Shown here: positions 6,986 through 13,068 of the stretch, piece after piece | Position numbering within the stretch: the first letter of the stretch is position 1 | Layout of the letters: every line of letters starts with the position of its first letter | Source: Thiomonas sp. | GTDB taxonomy: Bacteria; Pseudomonadota; Gammaproteobacteria; Burkholderiales; Burkholderiaceae | Assembly: GCA_027443745.1 (NCBI GenBank) | Contig: DAIAZB010000364.1 | Location: 1-13,068, forward strand | DNA length: 13,068 nucleotides | Direction: 5' to 3' | The notes under the pieces: model-generated | What the model was told of the DNA's origin: nothing | The model's input: only the letters and a program-made list of their open reading frames with translations | Databases searched by the model: none | Translations under genes and position numbers: made by a program

Positions 6986-7533
6986 GCCTTGGACTCCAGG
7001 CGGAAGGCCAGACGCATGGTCTGGGGCTGGGTTTCGTCGCGTTCAAGTGCAAGCATGTGCATGGGCGGCAGCGCCATCTGTGCGGCGCAAAGCTGGGCAC
7101 AGATCGGCAGTTCGCGGCCGCCACGGTCGATCAGTACGGCGAGATCGACGCGTGCCGGGCGGCCGAAGTCATACAACTCGTTGAGGGCTGCACGCGTGGT
7201 GCGCCCGGTGTAGAGCACGTCGTCCACCAGCAAGATGATGCGGCCATTGACGTCGAAGGGCAGGGTGGTGCGGTTGGCGCTGGGGTGCAGGCCGCGCGTG
7301 GCGAAATCGTCGCGATGGAATGTCGAAGACACCACGCCGAAGGGTGTGGTCAGATCGAGGTCGGCATGCAGCCGTTCTGCCAGCCAGGCACCGCCGGAGT
7401 AGATGCCGACGATGGCCGGCTCAGCCCGGGAGTGGTTGCCAGCCGCCATGTTGGCGCGAGCCAGCCAGTTGCGCACCAACACCAGCAGCTGTGCGTAGAG
7501 GGCCTCGGCATCGGGTGCTTGGGGCATCGTCAT
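6982..7533 (-). CDS. pyrR: PyrR, pyrimidine operon regulator / uracil phosphoribosyltransferase family
   Basis: The 183-residue product is a type I phosphoribosyltransferase. The PRPP-binding motif [18 protein letters not shown] lies at about residues 99-116, and a preceding loop region, [11 protein letters not shown] (67-77), is also typical of PyrR. In Gram-positive bacteria PyrR binds pyr mRNA and also has uracil phosphoribosyltransferase activity; in proteobacteria its regulatory mode is much less clear. Its clustering with pyrB and pyrC' supports a pyrimidine role. ATG 7531-7533 overlaps the ruvX stop (ATGA) and has AAGG about 8 nt upstream as ribosome binding site. With no intergenic leader before it, RNA-binding attenuation directly upstream of pyrR is unlikely; any such site would have to be before yqgE or inside coding sequence. 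Confidence 0.93.
   Translation of the reverse strand: MTMPQAPDAEALYAQLLVLVRNWLARANMAAGNHSRAEPAIVGIYSGGAWLAERLHADLDLTTPFGVVSSTFHRDDFATRGLHPSANRTTLPFDVNGRIILLVDDVLYTGRTTRAALNELYDFGRPARVDLAVLIDRGGRELPICAQLCAAQMALPPMHMLALERDETQPQTMRLAFRLESKA
6994..6997 (-). promoter_or_regulatory. Shine-Dalgarno sequence of pyrB
   Basis: On the minus strand GGAG ends 8 nt before the TTG at 6985, within the end of pyrR. It supports TTG as the true pyrB start and would allow independent loading of ribosomes in addition to coupling through the TTGA overlap. Confidence 0.6.
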
Positions 7534-7964
7534 GGCGTGCCTTGGAGAAATTGTTCCAGAATCAGCCGCGCCGACTCGGCGTCCACGTCCACGGCTCCGG
7601 CGTCTTCCGCGGCCCGAGAGGTGTAGCGCTCATCCACCATCGCCACCGGCAGCTTGAAGCGGCCGTGCAACTGGTTGGCGAACCGCCGTGCCTGCGTCGT
7701 GCGCAACTGTTCTTCACCTTCTCGCGACAGTGGCAGGCCGACGACGAGTTGCGTCGGCTGCCAGAGCGCGATGAGCTGGCCGATGGCGTCGAACTTGGTA
7801 TCTCGCCGCTCTGCGCGCACGCTTTGCAACGGCCTGGCACTGGCCGTGAGGGTGTTGCCGATGGCCACGCCGATGCGTTTTTCCCCGAAATCGAAACCCA
7901 TCACCACGCCGGCAATGGCCATCATCGGCTGCCTGATGCTGGCGGCTGCCTGGGCTTCAGGCAT
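7530..7964 (-). CDS. ruvX: RuvX/YqgF, putative Holliday junction resolvase / pre-16S rRNA processing nuclease
   Basis: The 144-residue product is a RNase H-fold YqgF protein. Acidic residues expected at the active site are visible in GFDFGEKRIGVAIGN (D25), VDERYTS (D111, E112) and DAESARLILEQFL (D128). E. coli YqgF (138 aa) is essential and has been linked to 5' maturation of 16S rRNA as well as to Holliday junction resolution; which role dominates here cannot be told from sequence. ATG 7962-7964 overlaps the end of yqgE by 8 nt. A tandem ATG pair 13-14 codons later, with AGG upstream, is an alternative start that would trim the non-conserved first residues. The stop overlaps pyrR (ATGA). The yqgE-ruvX pair is widely conserved in proteobacteria. 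Confidence 0.93.
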   Translation of the reverse strand: MPEAQAAASIRQPMMAIAGVVMGFDFGEKRIGVAIGNTLTASARPLQSVRAERRDTKFDAIGQLIALWQPTQLVVGLPLSREGEEQLRTTQARRFANQLHGRFKLPVAMVDERYTSRAAEDAGAVDVDAESARLILEQFLQGTP

Positions 7965-8532
7965 GTCCGGCCGTTTGCGACAGGCTCAAAGTGGAAATAC
8001 CCATGAGCGACATGGCGGCCTCGAAGCGGTGCTCCACCGGAATGTCGAAGACGATGGCGGCGTCGGCCTCGACGGTGAGCCAACCGTTGTGGGCGATTTC
8101 GTCTTCCAGTTGCCCTGCGCTCCAGCCCGAGTAACCCAAGGCGACAAAGAAGCGCGTCGGGCCGTCACCCGCGGAGATGTGCTCGAGCACATCCTTGGAT
8201 GTGGTCATCTGCAGTCCGCCGGGAATGTGCAGGGTGGAGGCGTAGGTCTTGTCGGTGGGGTCGTGCAGCACAAAGCCGCGCTCGGTTTGCACTGGCCCGC
8301 CGTAATAGACCGTCTGCGTCGCAAGCAGCGGTTGATCGAGGGGCAGGTCCACGCGATCGAATAGGTCTTTGAGGGCGATGTCGGTCGGACGATTCACCAC
8401 CAGACCAAGTGCGCCGCGCGCTGAATGCTCGCAGACATAGATGACGCTGCCGGAAAACGTGGAGTCAGCCATGCCTGGCATGGCAATGAGGAACTGGTGA
8501 CTCAGATTGGATGCATCGGCACGAGGATTCAT
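7957..8532 (-). CDS. yqgE: YqgE/AlgH family protein (UPF0301)
   Basis: The 191-residue product matches UPF0301 across its length: LSHQFLIAMPGM near the start, SVIYVCEHSARGALGLVVNRP at about residues 29-49, YYGGPV near residue 76, and a GYSGWSAGQLEDEI block towards the C terminus. The molecular role is not established; a Pseudomonas homologue was named AlgH after an effect on alginate. It has no signal peptide or membrane segment that I can see, so it is probably cytoplasmic. It is the first gene of the six-gene minus-strand operon. The ATG at 8530-8532 lies just downstream of a -10-like GATAAT, so the operon's mRNA may be leaderless. It overlaps ruvX by 8 nt and is divergent from phrB (55 nt between starts). 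Confidence 0.95.
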   Translation of the reverse strand: MNPRADASNLSHQFLIAMPGMADSTFSGSVIYVCEHSARGALGLVVNRPTDIALKDLFDRVDLPLDQPLLATQTVYYGGPVQTERGFVLHDPTDKTYASTLHIPGGLQMTTSKDVLEHISAGDGPTRFFVALGYSGWSAGQLEDEIAHNGWLTVEADAAIVFDIPVEHRFEAAMSLMGISTLSLSQTAGHA

Positions 8533-8540
8533 GGCGCCAT

Positions 8541-8546
8541 ATTATC
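8541..8546 (-). promoter_or_regulatory. Candidate -10 element for the yqgE-plsC operon
   Basis: On the minus strand GATAAT (5 of 6 to consensus) ends 8 nt before the yqgE ATG, so transcription would begin at or within about 2 nt of the start codon. A weak CTGAAT lies 16 nt upstream as a possible -35. No Shine-Dalgarno sequence fits between. This is the only good promoter-like signal seen for the operon in the 55-nt yqgE/phrB gap. Confidence 0.45.
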
Positions 8547-8587
8547 GCGGCGCAAGCATTGAATTCAGGCTTCAAACCATCTTCTCC

Positions 8588-10063
8588 ATGTCATCTCCAC
8601 AGACCGCTTCCCCGACGCACAGGCCCAACCTGGTCTGGCTGCGGCGCGACCTGCGGCTGAGGGACAACACGGCCTTGCATCACGCGATGGCACGGGGTGC
8701 GCTGGTGGTCTTCGGCTTCGTGTTCGATACCGACATCCTCCAGCCCTTGCTGCAACTGGGTGCGAAGGCGGATCGGCGCCTGACCTTCATCCACCGGAGT
8801 CTGCGCGAGTTGGACCTGGCTTTACGCCAGATGGGTTCAGCCTTGCTGGTGGAGCACGGCCGGGCGGCAGACTGCATCCCGCGCCTCGCCGCCCGCATTG
8901 GCGCGGCAGCGGTGTACGTCAACCGTGACTATGAACCCGGCGCCGTACAGCGCGACGCTGAGGTTGCCGGTCTCCTGGCTGCCCAGGGCGTCGAGTTTCA
9001 TGGCGTTCACGATCAGGTCCTGCTGCATCCCGACGCCCTGCTGACCGGCCAAGGCAAGCCTTACAGCGTGTTCACGCCTTACAAAAACGCGTGGCTCAAG
9101 CGCGTGCAGCCGGGCGACCTGGCCCCGCGCGATGCGGCACCCCTGCCGCATCGGCTCTGGCCTGTCTTGGCACCGCACGCACTGCCAGGCCTGGACGAAC
9201 TGGGCTTCGAGACCGCGTCCCTGCCTGTTGGGCTGCCCGCAGGAACCCAAGGAGCCGAGAGGCTTTTCGCCGATTTTCTGCCACGCATGGACGCTTATGC
9301 CCAGGCACGCGACTATCCCGCCGTCAAGGGTACGAGTTATCTGTCGGTGCATTTGCGCTTCGGCACCATCAGCGTGCGCGAGTTGGCGCGCGAGGCCTGG
9401 AAGCGCGCGCAGGCTGGCAGCCAGGGCGCGGCCACTTGGCTGAGTGAGCTGATCTGGCGCGATTTTTATGCTCAGATCCTGCATCACCATCCGCAAGTCG
9501 TGGACCATGCCTTCAAGCCGGAATACGACCGCATCGCTTGGGACGATGCGCCCGCCTTGCATGCCGCCTGGCGCGAGGGCCGAACTGGCTACCCTCTGGT
9601 CGATGCAGCCATGCGCCAACTCAACGCCACGGGCTATATGCACAACCGGCTGCGCATGGTCACAGCGAGCTTTTTGACCAAGGACCTGGGGCTCGACTGG
9701 CGCTTGGGCGAACGTTATTTCGCCCTCAAGCTCAACGACTATGACCTCTCGGCGAACAATGGCGGCTGGCAATGGGCGGCCTCCACGGGTTGCGACGCCC
9801 AGCCTTACTTTCGCATCTTCAACCCTGTGGCACAAAGCGAACGGTTCGATCCCAAGGGGCGTTTCATCCGGCGTTACGTGCCCGAGCTTGCGGGCCTGTC
9901 GGATGCGGACATCCATGCTCCATGGTTGGCTCCGCCGCTGTCGCTGCAACACGCCGGCGTGCAACTGGATCTGGACTATCCCATGCCGGTGGTGGACCAT
10001 GCCGAAGCTCGCGCCCGTACCTTGCAGCGCTATGCCGTGGTGAAAGACAAAAACCCGAACTGA
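8588..10063 (+). CDS. phrB: Deoxyribodipyrimidine photolyase (class I CPD photolyase)
   Basis: The 491-residue product repairs UV-made cyclobutane pyrimidine dimers using blue light, FADH- and an antenna chromophore. The N-terminal Rossmann-like domain begins with LVWLRRDLRLRDN (about residues 15-27) and includes YVNRDYEPGA (about 110). The C-terminal FAD-binding region has SVHLRFGTIS (about 253-262), WLSELIWRDFY, TGYPLVDAAMRQLNATGYMHNR (from about 333) and NNGGWQWAASTG (about 390-401, with W394 and W396). These are the classical photolyase signatures rather than those of plant-type cryptochrome. ATG 8588 places the conserved start correctly; the frame extends to ATG 8507, but that would overlap yqgE on the other strand. 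It is monocistronic by context, divergent from yqgE and convergent with pilL. No clear Shine-Dalgarno or promoter was seen. Confidence 0.96.
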   Translation: MSSPQTASPTHRPNLVWLRRDLRLRDNTALHHAMARGALVVFGFVFDTDILQPLLQLGAKADRRLTFIHRSLRELDLALRQMGSALLVEHGRAADCIPRLAARIGAAAVYVNRDYEPGAVQRDAEVAGLLAAQGVEFHGVHDQVLLHPDALLTGQGKPYSVFTPYKNAWLKRVQPGDLAPRDAAPLPHRLWPVLAPHALPGLDELGFETASLPVGLPAGTQGAERLFADFLPRMDAYAQARDYPAVKGTSYLSVHLRFGTISVRELAREAWKRAQAGSQGAATWLSELIWRDFYAQILHHHPQVVDHAFKPEYDRIAWDDAPALHAAWREGRTGYPLVDAAMRQLNATGYMHNRLRMVTASFLTKDLGLDWRLGERYFALKLNDYDLSANNGGWQWAASTGCDAQPYFRIFNPVAQSERFDPKGRFIRRYVPELAGLSDADIHAPWLAPPLSLQHAGVQLDLDYPMPVVDHAEARARTLQRYAVVKDKNPN

Positions 10064-10098
10064 GCCGACTTGGCGCGACGCGGCGAGGCCTGGCATCA

Positions 10099-10123
10099 CC
10101 GCATGCCGACCAAGCGGCTGCGG
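10099..10123. other. Hairpin between convergent phrB and pilL
   Basis: CCGCA (10099-10103), a bulged T, and GCCG (10105-10108) pair with CGGC (10115-10118) and TGCGG (10119-10123) around the loop ACCAAG, giving a 9-bp GC-rich stem. It sits in the 62-nt gap between the two convergent stop codons. No T tract follows on either strand, so it is not a standard intrinsic terminator; it may act as an mRNA 3'-end stabiliser or a weak bidirectional stop. Confidence 0.4.
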
Positions 10124-10125
10124 CG

Positions 10126-13068
10126 TCAGTGCAGCAAGCTCTGGGGCATGTAGCGCCGAATCAAGCCCAGGAGTTCGTCTTCCGAATAGGGCTTGCCGAG
10201 GTAATGGTTCACGCCGAGTTCCTGCGCGTAATTGCGATGCTTGTCGGCAATACGCGAGGTGATCATGATGACCGGCAGGTGACGGGTGCGCTCGTCGGCG
10301 CGAATGTTGCGCGTCAGGTCGAACCCATCCATGCGCGGCATTTCGATGTCGGTGAGCACCACGTCGGGCAAAGTGCCCTGCAACTGCTCCAGCGCGTCCA
10401 ATCCGTCTTTGGCCAGCAACACGGCATAGCCGTTGCGGCTGAGGAAGCGCTGGGTGACACGGCGTACGGTGATGGAATCGTCCACCACCAGCACGGTGTT
10501 GCCAACTGCTTGCGCTGGCGCGACGGGAGCGGGTGGTTGGGCATTGGTGGCCAATCCAGACGCGACGGCGGACGGATGCGCCGGTTCCGTGGTGGCAGGC
10601 CATGCTGCTGCCCGTGCGCTGGCGGCCCGCGCCATGAGGTGAGCAGCTTGCTCGCCATAGACCGCAGCCAGTGCAACGGGGTTGTAGATGAGTACCAGAT
10701 TGCCGTTGGGCAAGACGGAAATGCCAGCCAGACCCGGCACGCGCGAGAGTTGCGGCCCCAGATTCTTGACCACAACTTCCTGGCTACCCAAGACTTCATC
10801 GACCTGCAGCGCCAGGCGCTGCGCTGCGCTGCGAATGAGCACGACAGGGATGGTGCGGCCGGGTGCTTCGGTGCTGGTGCCCGAGTCGGCCGTGAGGGCG
10901 CCGAGCCAGAAGAATGGCAGATCCTGGCCAGCATGCAGCAGTTGCTGGCGCGCAGCGGCGGCAGCCACATCGGCCGGTTTCAGCCGCAGAACGAGGTCCA
11001 CGAGACTGGCCGGCGCGGCAAACACTTTGGAGCCGGCGCGCAGCAGGACTACTTGGGTGACGGCCGTGGTCAGCGGCAAGACCAGCGTGAATGTGCTGCC
11101 CATCTTGGGTCTGGATTCAAGCTCGACACGGCCGCCGAGGGCTCGCGTGTCGGTACGCACGACGTCCAACCCGACGCCACGCCCCGCAATTTCAGAGGTT
11201 TGCTCCATGCTGGAAAAGCCAGGGCGGAAAATCAGTTCACGCAGGTGGGCTTCGTCGGCGGTTTCATCGCTGGCGAGCAAGCCGGTGGCACGGGCTTTGC
11301 GCTCGATGGCGGCGTAGTCGAGCCCGGCGCCATCGTCGGTGATGGACACCACGACTTCGCTGCCTTCCTGGCGCAGCTTGAGGGTGATGGTGCCTGCAGC
11401 CGGTTTGCCCGCGGCTTCGCGCGCGGCGGCGCTCTCCAGCCCGTGCGCCACGGCATTGCGCAGGATGTGCTCGAAGGTGCCGGCCATGCGGTCGAGCACT
11501 CCACGGTCGATTTCGATGTTGCCCCCGATGATGTCCAGGCGCACCGGTTTGCCGGCGTCCTTGCCGGCCTGGCGCACGGTGCGGTACAGCCGTTCGGAGA
11601 TGCTGTCGAACTCGACCATGCGGGTGCGCAGCAGGTCACGTTGCAACTCGCGTGTGAGTCGTGCCTGGCGGGCCAGGTTGTCGTCGGTGGATTGCAGCGT
11701 GCGGCTCAGGGTGTTCTGCACCAGCGCCAGGTCGTTCACCGACTCGGCCATCATGCGGGTGAGTTCCTGGAAGCGGGTGAAGCGGTCGAACTCGAGTGGG
11801 TCGAAATCGCGGCCATCTTCGCGTGCGGACTGCGCACGCGCTGCCATTTGCGCGTCGGCCTGCAACTCGATATCGCGCACCTGTGCGCGCAAGCGCTCGA
11901 GGTTGTCGCCGAGGTCGCGCGTGCTGGAACGGATCAGACCGAACTCATTGTCGAGGCGGGAGCGAGCAATGCTGACCTCACCCACCTGGTTCACCAAGCG
12001 GTCGAGCAGGGCGGCACGCACGCGTACTGGCTGCGCGGCGACCCGTCCAGCGCCGGGTGCGGCTTGCATCGGCATCAGAGGCTGGGGTAGGGCCTTCCCT
12101 TCGGGTGTGGATGAAGTCGCTGCCGCGATCACCTTGGCTGTAGGTCGCGAGCTTTCGGCAACGGCAGCTGCCGAAGTGGCAGGTTGGGTTGCAGCGGCCT
12201 GCTCCACGGCTTCATCCTGCAAACCCTGCTCGATGTGGATCTCGCCGAGCTCGACCTCGCCGCGACTGCTGGCTTCACGCAGGCGCTCAAAACGCGTGTT
12301 CATTGCGTCATGTCGCGCGATGAGTTCGATCAGGTCGGATTCGACCAGCGTCTCGCTGTCCATGCCCAGCAAAGCTTCGATGTCAGCCTCCAGGCTGTGC
12401 GCCTGATCGCCGAGCGCCATGGCTCCAGCCATGCGCGCACTGCCCTTGAAGGTGTGCAACAGGCGCATGGCCTGCTTCGGGGCGGTGAGGTCGCGCGGAT
12501 TGTTTTCCCATTGCCGCAGCGCCGTGGAGAGTCCGGGCAGTAACTCGGAAGCCTCGTCCTCAAAGATGGGGAAAAGCTCGGTGTCGATGCTGTCACGCAG
12601 GGTCGGGTCGGCAGCGGCAGCCATCGTGCTTTCGGACGGGGCCACGGGCGCAACTGCGCTGCCCATCTCCTCCAGGGCTTGGGCAAGCTCGCTTGCCGCA
12701 ATCGGCGCCGACTCGCCAGCATGCTTTGTCACCACCACGATCGGCTCGGCATCGACGTACGCGGTGCTGTCGGTGTCTTCCACACCATGGCCGCTGTGCG
12801 CCATGCCGGTTTCCGGCGCGTCAATCTGGGGTTGGGCACCCAGATGCTGCATACGGTGCACCAGCGCTTGCAGCGCCTCGACCATGTCTGGCTGGGCTGG
12901 GCGCAGGAAACCTGCAGCGAATTGGTGCAGCAGGCGGCGAATTTCCTCGGTGGCTTGAACCAGCAGGTCGACGTCCGCCGATTCGAGTGCGGCAGGGCGG
13001 CCGTGCTGCAAACGCAGCGCCTCTTCCATCTGCTCGGCCAGTTGCCCGACGCTCTGCAGGCCTACGGT
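10126..13068 (-). CDS. pilL: CheA-type hybrid histidine kinase/response regulator, PilL/ChpA family (5' end beyond window)
   Basis: The frame is open through the right edge, with 13 more codons before the first internal ATG (13027-13029), so about 980 residues of a larger protein are seen. Numbering from that ATG: a helical N-terminal region of degenerate HPt character (1-60), an acidic linker, an HPt domain with the phospho-acceptor H192 in HTFKGSAR, a dimerisation/helical region (about 340-480), the ATPase with N box HILRNAVAHG (H521), G1 DDGAGLD and G2 GRGVGLDVV (about 613-621), a CheW-like domain (about 650-790), an Ala/Pro linker, and a receiver domain (about 843-967) with DD near its start, phospho-acceptor D894 in LTDIEMPRMDG and K in LGKPYS. 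PilL/ChpA kinases control type IV pilus twitching by chemosensory signalling. A flagellar CheA would normally lack the C-terminal receiver domain and extra HPt-like regions. The partner pil genes are not in the window. Confidence 0.92.
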   Translation of the reverse strand, partial: TVGLQSVGQLAEQMEEALRLQHGRPAALESADVDLLVQATEEIRRLLHQFAAGFLRPAQPDMVEALQALVHRMQHLGAQPQIDAPETGMAHSGHGVEDTDSTAYVDAEPIVVVTKHAGESAPIAASELAQALEEMGSAVAPVAPSESTMAAAADPTLRDSIDTELFPIFEDEASELLPGLSTALRQWENNPRDLTAPKQAMRLLHTFKGSARMAGAMALGDQAHSLEADIEALLGMDSETLVESDLIELIARHDAMNTRFERLREASSRGEVELGEIHIEQGLQDEAVEQAAATQPATSAAAVAESSRPTAKVIAAATSSTPEGKALPQPLMPMQAAPGAGRVAAQPVRVRAALLDRLVNQVGEVSIARSRLDNEFGLIRSSTRDLGDNLERLRAQVRDIELQADAQMAARAQSAREDGRDFDPLEFDRFTRFQELTRMMAESVNDLALVQNTLSRTLQSTDDNLARQARLTRELQRDLLRTRMVEFDSISERLYRTVRQAGKDAGKPVRLDIIGGNIEIDRGVLDRMAGTFEHILRNAVAHGLESAAAREAAGKPAAGTITLKLRQEGSEVVVSITDDGAGLDYAAIERKARATGLLASDETADEAHLRELIFRPGFSSMEQTSEIAGRGVGLDVVRTDTRALGGRVELESRPKMGSTFTLVLPLTTAVTQVVLLRAGSKVFAAPASLVDLVLRLKPADVAAAAARQQLLHAGQDLPFFWLGALTADSGTSTEAPGRTIPVVLIRSAAQRLALQVDEVLGSQEVVVKNLGPQLSRVPGLAGISVLPNGNLVLIYNPVALAAVYGEQAAHLMARAASARAAAWPATTEPAHPSAVASGLATNAQPPAPVAPAQAVGNTVLVVDDSITVRRVTQRFLSRNGYAVLLAKDGLDALEQLQGTLPDVVLTDIEMPRMDGFDLTRNIRADERTRHLPVIMITSRIADKHRNYAQELGVNHYLGKPYSEDELLGLIRRYMPQSLLH

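Noticed and set aside
5466..7124. A 552-codon minus-strand frame within pyrC', pyrB and pyrR
   Set aside because: Arg/Pro/His-rich translation typical of an off-frame reading; all three host genes have clear motifs in the other frame.
8533..8587. Riboswitch or pyr attenuator before the operon
   Set aside because: The whole yqgE/phrB gap is 55 nt and the likely start point is at the yqgE ATG, leaving no room for a leader RNA.
8837..10603. A 588-codon open frame on the minus strand across phrB and the pilL 3' end
   Set aside because: It overlaps two strongly supported genes, shows no domain and spans their convergent junction; it is a GC-rich shadow frame.
9772..12090. A 772-codon open frame on the plus strand, antisense to pilL and overlapping phrB
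   Set aside because: The translation is low-complexity and resembles no known domain. It lies in a fixed register opposite a well-supported kinase gene, as expected from codon bias in GC-rich DNA.

Overview
The window is GC-rich, densely coded chromosomal DNA. Its gene content and order point to a betaproteobacterium of the order Burkholderiales. A Thiomonas-like organism is a guess from gene order and base composition, not a proof. Indicators are the order yqgE-ruvX-pyrR-pyrB-pyrC'-plsC, a short FeoB without FeoC, and a ChpA/PilL-type hybrid kinase. No mobile element, CRISPR array, integrase or obvious foreign island was seen. I found no convincing undescribed multigene system; the interest lies in regulatory details and in one catalytically dead enzyme homologue.

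Layout, left to right. (1) 2-313 (+): the 3' end of mpl (peptidoglycan recycling ligase), followed by a possible terminator. (2) 381-2574 (+): a promoter overlapping a Fur box, then feoA and feoB, which overlap by 4 nt; this is an iron-repressed ferrous iron importer. (3) 2618-3721 (+): aroC (chorismate synthase), with a -10 element placed for a leaderless transcript. (4) 3761-3835 (-): tRNA-Arg(CCT) with an encoded CCA end and its own -10 element. (5) 3864-8532 (-): a tightly packed six-gene operon transcribed yqgE > ruvX > pyrR > pyrB > pyrC' > plsC, most junctions overlapping by 4-8 nt. (6) 8588-10063 (+): phrB, a class I DNA photolyase divergent from yqgE. (7) 10126-13068 (-): a large CheA-type hybrid histidine kinase of the PilL/ChpA family, convergent with phrB and cut by the right edge.

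How the genes work together. FeoA and FeoB import Fe2+ under Fur control. The minus-strand operon joins pyrimidine synthesis (PyrB aspartate transcarbamoylase, a dihydroorotase-like PyrC' that has lost its zinc ligands, and the PRPP-binding regulator PyrR) to Holliday-junction/rRNA processing (RuvX), a protein of unknown role (YqgE) and phospholipid acylation (PlsC). PyrC' is probably a structural partner of PyrB, as in Pseudomonas, so the true dihydroorotase must be elsewhere in the genome. The final kinase probably governs type IV pilus twitching, but its neighbours lie outside the window.
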